From Bacteroidota bacterium (GTDB lineage Bacteria; Bacteroidota; Bacteroidia; Bacteroidales; P3): 64,000 nt of DNA. This document shows positions 27,006-36,400 of the stretch, piece after piece. The DNA lies in assembly GCA_017860275.1 (NCBI GenBank), contig JAFNAQ010000005.1:1-64000 (forward strand), in the 5' to 3' direction. How positions within the stretch are numbered: the first letter of the stretch is position 1; each line of letters opens with the position of its first letter. The notes below the pieces were generated by a model. That model did not search any database, was not told where the DNA came from, and saw nothing but the letters and a program-made list of their open reading frames with translations. Both the position numbers and the translations under genes were made by a program.

Positions 27006-27090
27006 ATTCTACTTCCACTAGAATCAAATTCTATTTTACTAGAACCTTATTCTATTTTTCTAGAATAAGATTCTATTTCAATCAAATCGC
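27006..27090. repeat. Four tandem repeats of 21-22 bp
   Basis: Units beginning ATTCTA start at 27006, 27028, 27049 and 27070. The middle two share ATTCTATTTT.CTAGAA. They lie in a gene-free AT-rich spacer (26787-27478). A frame at 26835-27068 crosses them but looks spurious. Confidence 0.65.
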
Positions 27091-27182
27091 ATTATATCTG
27101 AACATTAAATGAATTTTTGCGAGACTTTATTATTGAAAATCGGCGTAAAAAATTAAAAAGAACCTGATTTTCCACAGAAACT

Positions 27183-27217
27183 CCCTGATTTTTCAGAAAA
27201 AATCAGGGATTTTTTTT
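27183..27217 (+). terminator. Strong intrinsic terminator with no assigned upstream gene
   Basis: CCCTGATTTTT (27183-27193) pairs with AAAAATCAGGG (27199-27209), followed by eight Ts (27210-27217) on the plus strand. No plus-strand gene is recognisable upstream in this spacer. An imperfect CCTGATTTTC precedes the stem. Confidence 0.65.
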
Positions 27218-27225
27218 GATTATTC

Positions 27226-27299
27226 GTAGGGGCGAAACATTTTTCGCCCCAAAAAAATAAATTATCATTCTAAAAGTGCGAATAATTATTCGCCCCTAC
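27226..27299. repeat. REP-like nested palindrome (BIME-type)
   Basis: GTAGGGGCGAA (27226-27236) is inverted at 27289-27299. Inside lie two palindromes: GGGGCGAAA with TTTCGCCCC (27229-27250) and GCGAATAATTATTCGC (27278-27293). This looks like a paired REP element, and it could also end the AraC-type transcript coming from the right. Confidence 0.7.
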
Positions 27300-27478
27300 A
27301 GGGATAAACGCCCAAATATTCAATTTTTATTATGAGTAATTAACGTACCGTTTCCATCTGCCCTATCATTGCCCGCAATTTTTCAATTCTCAGCCCCTAA
27401 TAATATTCAGATAATTTAACATCAAAACTTACACAATGTTACAAAAAGTGTTGTTTCTGCCCATTTTAGTTAAAATCA

Positions 27479-28216
27479 TTACTCTTGATGGATGTCTTTG
27501 CTGCTTGACATTATTCTAAAGTCGTTTGGGGTTACGCCTATTTCTTTTTTGAATGACGAATGGAAAACTTGTCTGTTGTTGTATCCACACATGATACCTA
27601 TCGCTTCCATCTTATAGTTACATGTTTTGGCGTCCATCAATAGTCTTACTGCTTCGTTTACTCTGTATTCATTTAATAGGGCTGGGAAATTCTTATTAAA
27701 ATATGAGTTTATTACTTTTGATAATATTGTACGGTTTGTTCCTAGCCTTTTTGCTGTTTCATTAATATTTATTTCGCTATCGAGATATATTTTTTCATTA
27801 TCAAATAGGTTTATTAGTCTTGTTAGCAAATCTTTCTCCTTTTCGTCCAATGCAGAGCTATCCTTCTTTGTGAAATTTTCTAATGGTTCTTTTCTGTTAA
27901 CCCATTCCATATTTTTTTGAACAAGTTTCTTATAGGCTCTTCTTTTTTCTAGATATAGAAATAAGAATAACCCAATAGCATCTAAGAGAAAGAATAAGAA
28001 TATACCTAGGTCTAGCTTAGAGAAATCTACATTTGATTTTGTCTTATTATATTTAATAAAATATTCGCATGCAGTTTTATAATCTCCATTTTTATAATAA
28101 TCCAAGGCTAACTTCTCGTTGTTTTCTATCTTTTGTTTGGCTTTGCCCTGAGCTTGGATTAGATTAGTAGAAATCAATACAAGCAAAACTAAAACTAATA
28201 ATATCTTATTTCTCAT
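27479..28216 (-). CDS. Membrane-anchored AraC-type transcription regulator
   Basis: A 245-residue protein. A signal-like N-terminus (1-22) precedes a short TPR-like helical pair (EKLALDYYKNGDYKTACEYFIKY, 35-57), a transmembrane helix (about 68-90), a linker, and a C-terminal AraC/XylS double helix-turn-helix (about 145-235, NINETAKRLGTNRTILSKVIN and GYNNRQVFHSSFKKEIGVTPNDF). The layout puts the TPR part in the periplasm and the DNA-binding part in the cytoplasm, like a much shortened version of Bacteroidota sensor-regulators. Its target may be the divergent porin-amt genes, but this is only a guess from position. Confidence 0.82.
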   Translation of the reverse strand: MRNKILLVLVLLVLISTNLIQAQGKAKQKIENNEKLALDYYKNGDYKTACEYFIKYNKTKSNVDFSKLDLGIFLFFLLDAIGLFLFLYLEKRRAYKKLVQKNMEWVNRKEPLENFTKKDSSALDEKEKDLLTRLINLFDNEKIYLDSEININETAKRLGTNRTILSKVINSYFNKNFPALLNEYRVNEAVRLLMDAKTCNYKMEAIGIMCGYNNRQVFHSSFKKEIGVTPNDFRIMSSSKDIHQE

Positions 28217-28236
28217 GATTTTTTCTTAGCAAGATG

Positions 28237-28266
28237 CAAATTTACAAAAAAATACTACATTTCAAA
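28237..28266 (-). promoter_or_regulatory. Promoter of the AraC-type regulator gene
   Basis: On the minus strand TTTG (28263-28266) is followed after 18 bases by TAAATTTG (28237-28244), 20 bases before the ATG. Confidence 0.55.
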
Positions 28267-28419
28267 GAAGAAAAGAAATCATCTTAAAATATTGATTGTA
28301 AATAATTTAATTGTAAAATTACAAATCATTACTTGTATCATTGCTAAATACTTACAATAAACATACAATATCCTTACATCTATAATAAAATATGTACATC
28401 AATTATTCATTTACTATTA

Positions 28420-28427
28420 TATATTTG
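28420..28427 (+). promoter_or_regulatory. -7 box upstream of the porin-amt pair
   Basis: TATATTTG matches TAnnTTTG, 46 bases before the porin ATG. No -33 box is obvious. The divergent intergenic region (28217-28473) holds both promoters. Confidence 0.45.
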
Positions 28428-28473
28428 CACAAATTTATTTCCAAATATTAACTAAATAAAAAAATAAAGACGA

Positions 28474-29241
28474 ATGAGAAAACAAGTATTTATTACTGCT
28501 ATTATTATTTTAAGTGCTTTAAATATTATTAAAGCTCAAGGCAATTTTAATATTTCTACTGACATTCAAAGTAGATATATTTGGCGTGGACAAGCCTTAG
28601 GTGGAAATACTCCTAGTATTCAACCTTCGATGAAGTATAATATTAAGGGTTTTGAACTTGGTGCTTGGGGAGCTTTTTCTACCTCGCAACTTACAACACA
28701 AGAACTTGATGTATATTTATCATATACCTTTTTAGATAATATGTTTACTGCAATAATAACCGACTACTCATTTCCAAAAGATTTTACTCAATTTGATTAC
28801 TTTGATTATGGTAAAAATACAACTCATGTATTAGAGGCTGGTATAGTTTTTAATGGGTTGAAGAATCTTCCTATCAATGCATCTATCTATACAAATTTTT
28901 ACGGTGCAGACTCTAAAGATATTAATAATGATAATGTAATGTCTACATATTTCGAAGTATCTTATAATCCTTTTATTGAAAAGATAAACACAAGTCTTAG
29001 CGTCTTTAGTGGATTCGCCTTAAATGGTGGATACACAACTACCAATCCTATTAGTTCTTTAAATAATAAGATATATGGATATTATGGTAATATAGGATTT
29101 GCTTGTGTAAATCTTGGATTAGGAGCAACAAAGAACTTAAAAATAACTGAATCATTTTCATTACCAATAAGTACTAAGCTTATATTTAACCCTGAGGCTA
29201 AAAAGGCTTTTTTTACTGTTAGCACAGGAATTAAAATTTAA
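28474..29241 (+). CDS. TorF-like outer-membrane beta-barrel protein
   Basis: A 255-residue exported protein with signal peptide (1-21, ending IIKAQ). The opening NFNISTDIQSRYIWRGQALGGNTPSIQPSMKYNIKGFELGAWGAFS is typical of the TorF-type putative porins, and the end alternates as an outer-membrane beta-barrel. It lies 41 bases upstream of amt, so it may be the outer-membrane pore for ammonium or another nitrogen source; that is inferred from the context. Confidence 0.78.
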   Translation: MRKQVFITAIIILSALNIIKAQGNFNISTDIQSRYIWRGQALGGNTPSIQPSMKYNIKGFELGAWGAFSTSQLTTQELDVYLSYTFLDNMFTAIITDYSFPKDFTQFDYFDYGKNTTHVLEAGIVFNGLKNLPINASIYTNFYGADSKDINNDNVMSTYFEVSYNPFIEKINTSLSVFSGFALNGGYTTTNPISSLNNKIYGYYGNIGFACVNLGLGATKNLKITESFSLPISTKLIFNPEAKKAFFTVSTGIKI

Positions 29242-29282
29242 ATAAGAAATCAATACAAATTAATCAATTAATATCAAAAATT

Positions 29283-30521
29283 ATGTTTGACTCAGGTTCT
29301 ACTGGATTTATGCTTGTTTGTACAAGCCTCGTTATGCTTATGACCCCAGGGCTAGCCTTTTTCTATGGAGGCTTAGCCTCTAAGAGAAATATTTTGGGGA
29401 TTATGGTTCAAAGTTTTGTGTCATTAGGTTGGACAACGATCCTTTGGTTTGTTATGGGATATTCCCTTTGCTTTAGTGGTTCAATGGCAGATGGAACTGA
29501 TTTTGCTGGAATAATCGGAAACCTAGACAAGGCATTCTTGAATGGTATTACGCATAATAGTCCTTTTGCTGGCAATGGTAAAATACCAGAATATGTATTC
29601 GTTGCCTTTCAAATGATGTTTGCAATTATCACTCCTGCCCTAATTACTGGTGCATTCGTTAATAGAATCACATTTAAGGCTTACTTTATCTTCTTAACGG
29701 TATGGCAAATACTTGTTTACTATCCTTTCTGTCATATGGTTTGGGGAGGTGGAATCCTTGCTGAATGGGGAGTGATTGACTTCGCTGGAGGTATTGTCGT
29801 ACATGCCACTGCTGGTTTTGCTGCCTTAGCTTCTGTTATTTTTGTGGGTGCTAGAACAAACAAAAACTCTACTCCTAATAGTATTCCTCTTGTTGCCATT
29901 GGTAGTGGATTATTATATTTTGGATGGTATGGATTCAATGCAGGAAGTGAGCTTCAAGTTGACGGTATTACTGCAAATGCATTTATTAACACAGACGTTG
30001 CAGCTTCATTTGCTTTGATTACTTGGATGGTTATTGAGTGGTCAAGAGAGAAGAAACCCAAATTGGTTGGTATTCTAACTGGTTCAATCGCTGGTTTGGC
30101 TACTATTACTCCTTGTGCTGGTTTTGTTCCTTTATGGGCAGCACCAATTATTGGGATTTTTGCAGGTGCAGGTTGTTATATCGCTGTACTTTGGAAGAAC
30201 AAACAACAATGGGATGATGCACTTGATGTTTGGGGTGTTCACGGAATAGGTGGCGTTATAGGAACTATCCTCCTTGGCGTTTTTGCTTCATTGAGCGTTA
30301 ACCCTGCTGGTAATGATGGTTTAATATATGGAAATACTACTTTCTTCTTAAAAGAACTTGCTGCAATAACATTAGCATCTGTTTATGGGTTTGTGTTTAC
30401 TTATTTAATCCTTTGGTTGATAAATAAAATTACGCCTGTTAGAGTTTCTGAACAAGATGAAATAGATGGAATAGATATGGCACTTCATGGTGAAAGAGCT
30501 TATGATGAGGGTTGTCTATAA
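29283..30521 (+). CDS. amt: Ammonium transporter Amt
   Basis: A 412-residue inner-membrane channel for ammonium. It has about 11 membrane helices and the conserved twin pore histidines, His174 in IVVHATAGFAAL and His320 in VWGVHGIGG, with Asp166 before the first. The N-terminal TPGLAFFYGGLASKRN is the family signature. No glnB/glnK gene is next to it, so PII control would come from elsewhere. A strong terminator follows. Confidence 0.95.
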   Translation: MFDSGSTGFMLVCTSLVMLMTPGLAFFYGGLASKRNILGIMVQSFVSLGWTTILWFVMGYSLCFSGSMADGTDFAGIIGNLDKAFLNGITHNSPFAGNGKIPEYVFVAFQMMFAIITPALITGAFVNRITFKAYFIFLTVWQILVYYPFCHMVWGGGILAEWGVIDFAGGIVVHATAGFAALASVIFVGARTNKNSTPNSIPLVAIGSGLLYFGWYGFNAGSELQVDGITANAFINTDVAASFALITWMVIEWSREKKPKLVGILTGSIAGLATITPCAGFVPLWAAPIIGIFAGAGCYIAVLWKNKQQWDDALDVWGVHGIGGVIGTILLGVFASLSVNPAGNDGLIYGNTTFFLKELAAITLASVYGFVFTYLILWLINKITPVRVSEQDEIDGIDMALHGERAYDEGCL

Positions 30522-30540
30522 TTTGAAAAAACAAGATACA

Positions 30541-30577
30541 AAAAAAAGAGATACAGAAAACTGTATCTCTTTTTTTA
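30541..30577. terminator. Intrinsic terminator after amt
   Basis: AGAGATACAG (30547-30556) pairs with CTGTATCTCT (30561-30570) over an AAAA loop, with an A-run before and T-run after. It can serve both amt (plus) and the convergent M3 peptidase gene (minus). Confidence 0.9.
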
Positions 30578-30593
30578 TGCAAAATAAAATTGA

Positions 30594-32705
30594 TTATTTC
30601 TTCATTCCACTATTTTTCAAAACAGCATCAATTGATGGTGCTTTACCACGGAAGCGTTTGTACATTTCCATTGCATCATCGGTTGAACCTCTTGAAAGGA
30701 TTTCATTTTTGAACTTATCTGCTGTTGTTTTATCAAAAATATCTCCTGTTTCAACAAAAGCTTGGAAAGCATCGGCATCCATAACTTCTGACCAAACATA
30801 AGAATAATAACCAACTGCATATTCTCCACCAAATACGTGAGAGAAATATGTTGGACGATATCTTGGAGGAATTTGAGATAAAAGACCTATCTTATCCATT
30901 GATTTCTTTTCAAAAGCATTGATGTCTGCAATTTTATCAGTTGATTTAAGCATATGAAACTCCATATCAAGATAAGCTGCTGCAAAACGTTCTGTCATTG
31001 AGAAACCAATATTGAAGTTACCTACTGTTTCCATTTTCTTGATTAAAGCATCTGGGATAACTTCTCCTTTTTCATTCTTAGCATACATTCTTAATACTTG
31101 AGGTTGCGTGCACCAATGTTCTAAGATTTGTGATGGTAATTCAACGAAGTCTCTTGGAACAGAGGTTCCTCCTGTTGATGGATAAACACAATTTGATAAT
31201 AGACTATGAATAGCGTGTCCCATTTCGTGGAATATTGTAGAAGCCTCTTCTGCTGTAAGTGTTGTGCGACCAGATGCTGACTTTGCATAGTTGAAACAAA
31301 CTGTTATGATTGGAGTAACTTTTTTACCTTTTTGAACAAACTGTTCACGGTAACCATTACACCATGCTCCACCAACTTTCGAAGCTCTTGTATATGGGTC
31401 AAAATACATTATACCAACATGTTCATTCTTTTCATTCTTACATTCGTAAACTGTTACGTCTTTTTCATAAACAGGAATATCTTTTCTTTCTGTAAATGTA
31501 AGACCGTAAAGTTTTGTGATTACATCGAAACAACCTTGACGAACATTATTAATTTCAAAATAAGGACGAGTTTCTTCTTCGTTGAAGTTGAATTTTTGTT
31601 GTTTTACTTTTTCAGCATAGTAGAACCAATCCCAAGCCTCAAGCTTAGCACCAGGAACATCTTTAGCTAATAGCTTTTGGAACTCAGATGCATCTTTTGT
31701 TGCTGCTGGAACAGAATATTTTAATAATCCTTCTAATAATTGGTAAACTTGAGAAGGAGTCTTGTTCATTCTATCTTCAAGAACATAATCTGCGAAAGTT
31801 TTGTATCCTAATAATTCTGCCTTAGAAGCTCTTAAAGAAACTAATTTAGAGATAATGTTTTTGTTATCAAATTCATTACCATTATTGTTACGGTTTATTC
31901 TTGCTTTAAAGATTTTTTCTCTAAGAGAACGATTTTCAGCATAGGTAATAAAAGGGAAAACTGATGGATTATCTAAAGTAAATATCCATTTACCGTTTTG
32001 TTTTTCTTCTTTTGCTGTGTTAGCAGCAGCTTCTATCAACCACTCAGGTAATCCTTTTAGGTCTTCTTTCTTATCAACAACAAGCTTAAAAGATTTTGTC
32101 TCTTTTAAAAGATTTGATACGAATTTTGATTGAAGTGTAGTTATTTCTTCGTTAACCTTTCTAAGTTTAGCTTGTTTTTCTGAATCAAGTAATGCACCTG
32201 CACGAACAAATTTCTTATAAGTCTTATCTAATAACATTTTTTGTTCTTGGTTTAGGTTTTCCTTAGCTCTATTGTCCCAAACTTGTTTTACTTTTGCAAA
32301 AAGCTTAGCATTCATCAATACATCATCGCTATGTTTTGCCATCATTGGACCAACCTTTTCTTCAATTGTTTGAAGTTCAGGATTAGTGTTTGCAGATGTC
32401 ATATTGTAGAATACTCCACCTACCTTTGATAATAATTGACCACTATAATCAAATTGAGCAATTGTGTTTTCGAAATTTGGTGCATTCTTCTCATCGATTA
32501 TTGCATCAATCTCAGCATTATGTTGCTTTATTGCTTCTTCGAAGGCTGGCAAATAATGAGTCAATTTGATTTTTTCAAAAGGAACAGTTCCATGAGGAGT
32601 ATTCCAATCTTGTATTAAAGGATTATCTGTTAGATTTGAATCCTTTCTAGAACAGCTTCCTAAAATAATTGCTAAAGAAAGCATGGCTAAAATTGTTTTT
32701 TTCAT
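30594..32705 (-). CDS. M3 family metallopeptidase (Dcp-like lipoprotein)
   Basis: A zinc oligopeptidase of the thimet/Dcp family, 703 residues. The N-terminus is a lipoprotein signal (LAIILGSC, Cys18), so it acts in the envelope, trimming peptides. The zinc motif HEMGH is at 493-497, with Glu522 in RDFVELPSQ as third ligand. The typical C-terminal YSYVWSEVMDADAFQAF is also present. Dipeptidyl carboxypeptidase is the likeliest activity, though oligopeptidase A-like cleavage cannot be excluded. Confidence 0.92.
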   Translation of the reverse strand: MKKTILAMLSLAIILGSCSRKDSNLTDNPLIQDWNTPHGTVPFEKIKLTHYLPAFEEAIKQHNAEIDAIIDEKNAPNFENTIAQFDYSGQLLSKVGGVFYNMTSANTNPELQTIEEKVGPMMAKHSDDVLMNAKLFAKVKQVWDNRAKENLNQEQKMLLDKTYKKFVRAGALLDSEKQAKLRKVNEEITTLQSKFVSNLLKETKSFKLVVDKKEDLKGLPEWLIEAAANTAKEEKQNGKWIFTLDNPSVFPFITYAENRSLREKIFKARINRNNNGNEFDNKNIISKLVSLRASKAELLGYKTFADYVLEDRMNKTPSQVYQLLEGLLKYSVPAATKDASEFQKLLAKDVPGAKLEAWDWFYYAEKVKQQKFNFNEEETRPYFEINNVRQGCFDVITKLYGLTFTERKDIPVYEKDVTVYECKNEKNEHVGIMYFDPYTRASKVGGAWCNGYREQFVQKGKKVTPIITVCFNYAKSASGRTTLTAEEASTIFHEMGHAIHSLLSNCVYPSTGGTSVPRDFVELPSQILEHWCTQPQVLRMYAKNEKGEVIPDALIKKMETVGNFNIGFSMTERFAAAYLDMEFHMLKSTDKIADINAFEKKSMDKIGLLSQIPPRYRPTYFSHVFGGEYAVGYYSYVWSEVMDADAFQAFVETGDIFDKTTADKFKNEILSRGSTDDAMEMYKRFRGKAPSIDAVLKNSGMKK

Positions 32706-32728
32706 TCTAAAAAAATTTATTATTATTG

Positions 32729-33412
32729 TTATTCGTCTACAGTTTTCTTGAACTTAAACTTAGGTTCTTCATTATTTATCATTCTTTTAATATTCTTTCT
32801 ATGGGTATAGATTATAAATAACCCCACCAATATGGTAAATATGATTAATACTGGATACTTTTCGTAGTTTAACCAATGTCCACAGCTTAAATAGAATATT
32901 GGAAAAGAGATTGCAGCAAGTATTGATGAAAGAGATATGAATTTTGAAGAGATAAAGGTTACAATAAATACTCCTAAGATTAAAGGCAGTAATGGGTTAA
33001 ATAAACCTATTATTACGCCAAGCATTGTTGCAACTCCTTTTCCTCCCTTGAAACCAACATAGATTGGAAGAGCATGACCTATTATTGCAATTATTCCTAA
33101 AATCAATTTATAATAAGTAAGATATTCTGCTCCAGAAATCATTCCCCATATATCTGTATAAAAACGTCCGAAGAAGTTTCCAATATAAACAGCAAACCAT
33201 CCCTTAAGAGCATCAACCAATAGAACAAAGAGTCCCGGTAAGAGCCCTAACACTCGAATTGTATTTGTTGCACCAGCATTTTTACTCCCCTTTTCTCGAA
33301 CATCTATCCCATAAAAACGTTTTCCTATCCATACGGCCGAAGGTATTGAACCTATTAAATAAGCAGCAATAACACCAAGCCCAATACCAATATAATCTAC
33401 AATTGTCATCAT
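32729..33412 (-). CDS. plsY: Glycerol-3-phosphate acyltransferase PlsY
   Basis: PlsY transfers the acyl group from acyl-phosphate (made by PlsX) to glycerol-3-phosphate at the inner membrane, making lysophosphatidic acid. The 227-residue protein has the three family motifs: GSIPSAVWIGK, GSKNAGATNTIRVLG and GFKGGKGVATMLG, among about five membrane helices. It starts 13 bases after the 1507-residue protein gene. Confidence 0.95.
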   Translation of the reverse strand: MMTIVDYIGIGLGVIAAYLIGSIPSAVWIGKRFYGIDVREKGSKNAGATNTIRVLGLLPGLFVLLVDALKGWFAVYIGNFFGRFYTDIWGMISGAEYLTYYKLILGIIAIIGHALPIYVGFKGGKGVATMLGVIIGLFNPLLPLILGVFIVTFISSKFISLSSILAAISFPIFYLSCGHWLNYEKYPVLIIFTILVGLFIIYTHRKNIKRMINNEEPKFKFKKTVDE

Positions 33413-33425
33413 ATCTTTTTAATTT

Positions 33426-36400
33426 TTATTCACTTTTTTCTTCTGTTTGCCCTTCTGTTTCTTCAGAACCTATCTGTTGTAATTTCTTGATAAAATTACG
33501 TTTTTCATTAGGAGTTGCTAACCTATAAGTAAACATCTTTCCATCCTTACCTTTAAATTCTCTTTCCTTGTTAGGCACTTCTTTTATATAGTCATTAAAT
33601 ATTTCATTAGAACTAATTGCACTTATTGCAGCACCGTTGTACGTAAAGAAATACCAAGAGTTTATATTTTGTTCCAAATAAATCCTAATCTCACTAGTAA
33701 GTGCTGTCTTTATTAATTCTATTTTAGCTCTAACCTTTTTATTTGGCTGATACTTTCCTACAATTCCTAATTCAACATCTCCATAAGAGACATAAGAACG
33801 AAGTGCTGGGTCCCATTGAAGATTAACATTGGAAAAATAAAGAGTATAATCCATCTCTGAAGGTATAGTTTTCCATTCTCCTGTTACCAATAAATCATCA
33901 TAAAGTTCTTGCCCTTTTTTACCATGAAGAGCAACAAGTTGATCCTGATATTTTGTTTCCTCTAAAACTAGAGTAGAAAGATTCATATCTTCATAAAACT
34001 CAACTCCCATAAAATCAAGAGCCTTTTGGGAGAAAGGGAATTTTATACCAAAACTCATATTTAGTTGAGCTGTTAGAGAAGTATTATTTACTTTTACTTC
34101 TCCATAATTACTCATTTGAACAACACCTTGATTATTAAAACCAATATTTAGAATACCTTGTGCCTTAGCATCGCAAGAAGTCTTATTTAGAGCAATGTAA
34201 TCACCAAGGGCATCCTTCATATCTTCTAGTTTTTCTCTAGAAGCAATTCTATATTCATTGGAAGACTTATCATAAGTTAAGAAACCCTTAAGACTTACAA
34301 AAGCATTATCCGATGCAATATCATTTGTTAAGAAAGCAGATTTTGGTTCTAGGTTCTTTGGATTAAATAATAAAGACGCAGTAATTCTCTCATTATCGAC
34401 AGAAACCGATGACTCATTTATTGGAATAAATATCTCCTTAGGGTCTAGTTTTGAATTAAACTTAAGCCATGCCAAGTTTTCATAACAATTATGTGTAAGT
34501 TGAACACCTCCATCAAACATATAATTAGTGTCTTTAGCATTTACAGTTACATTGCCATAGAAATTGAAATTTGAACTTAATGCTAAAGGATAATCTTTTT
34601 CTATACTTCCAATAGCTTTTGATATCTTCGACTCTGGATGAATATCTTTTAAGAAAATCTTTTGTTTCTTTTTATCCTCATCAACGTAATCAATATAACC
34701 ATTAGCAGAATAAAACTCAGAAGAGAAGATTGCTATTCTTGAATCATATATATCATGAATCTTAGAATCACCATCGAATAGTATCTTAGCATTTTCAATA
34801 GTATCCATTTGCGCTCCTGGGCGAATGACTACCTTTGAATCCATCGGCTTAATTGCTGCATCGGCTGATTTGATAATAAATACCTCTTGCGCCGTTAGCA
34901 TATTAGTCTTAAGATCTAATTTTGGCTTAACAGAATTAAAACTCAATTGTTTTTGAAGGGGATTTGTAGAGGTAAGCTTTACACCAGGTTGTTCTATTTC
35001 CAATAAAGGACGTAATTCTTTTTGAGCTAAGTCTCCTGATTGAAGACTTGACGAATTCATAAATGTTAGCTCCTTAGTATCTATACCCCATGAATATTTA
35101 TCTACATAGCAATTATATTGAAGATATGTAAGTTCACATAGCTTTAAACCTCCATGTGTAACAAAGTCTCCCTTTCGTGAAATAAAATCGACACTAGCCT
35201 TAACTTCATTTGCTTTAAATGCAATATCATTACCATTTAGAGTATTAAGAGTGAAATTGGCAGTATCGGCAGTGAAATTCATTTGTTTATATTTAATATT
35301 TTCACTCTGAACAATCATTTCCCCTGCCTTATTAGTACCATTACCTCTTAGACCTGAAGGACTAACTGTTAGTAATCCACTATGCAAAGCCTCACCACCA
35401 TACATCATAAATGGTTCTGCTTTTTGCTGAACATTCATAAAATCTTGATAAGGATACCATTTTTCAAGTGTCTTCGATACATTTACCTCAGGAAACTCTG
35501 CGCCAGTGGTTGGAGTTGTAGTACAAATAAATTTATCTGTAGTAGCAACCATTGAGTCTGGCATAAATATAAACATCTTTGAATCGGAACGAGATGCAAT
35601 ATATTCTAAATAACCTGCTCCTAATAATCCTTGAAGACTTAAATCTATTCTATTATAGTATTTTCCTTTTCCCCCATATGTTGGATAACCATCATTTGGA
35701 GTATTTGTAATAAAACCAAGTGAGTAATCTCCCATAACCTTCAAAGGTTCATTGATATCAGGGAATATTCCTGAAGATTTCAACGAACCATAGAATCTAA
35801 CACTATCTGTTTTAAATGTCATTAAAGAAGTTAACTTGAATGGCTTAACTTGATAATAGAATTTATTTCTAGAATATACTCCGCTTTGAATTTTTGGGTA
35901 ATCATAGTAAACATAAGAATCATTCAACGAAGCAAGAATTGGATAACCTGGTACATCCTTAATACTACTCTTATTATTAGGGGCATCAATAAGTATTTCA
36001 ACCTTTAGATTATGTATTGGAGTTTGAATTTTAGTAATCTTTGTTGTGTCATTAAACAATGGAACGTAGAAAGATAGAGAGTCTATTGAAGGAAGAGTAA
36101 GTTTAAAATTTTCGTAGTCGAAAAAACAATCTCTACCACCAAGGTCTACCCTACCAGCCATTAGTCTACCATTAAAAGCAAAGCTACGATTCTTCTTCAT
36201 TAGTATCTCTCCCTTTGTTGGAGCAATATTTACAAAATGTTTTTCACTTAAAGCAAATCTTTCAATTCCATTCATCTTAAGGTTCATATCCTTTGTATCT
36301 ATAGTTGCATTTATTGAACCTTTGACCGAAGAAACTAAACGAATATTATCATAATCTTGGCGCTTAGTATTTGCTTTAATATAATCATAAAGTTTAGGCT

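Noticed and set aside
26835-27068. A 77-residue plus-strand frame in the mcrB-AraC spacer
   Set aside because: Low-complexity hydrophobic translation, runs into tandem DNA repeats, no ribosome-binding site or family; treated as chance.
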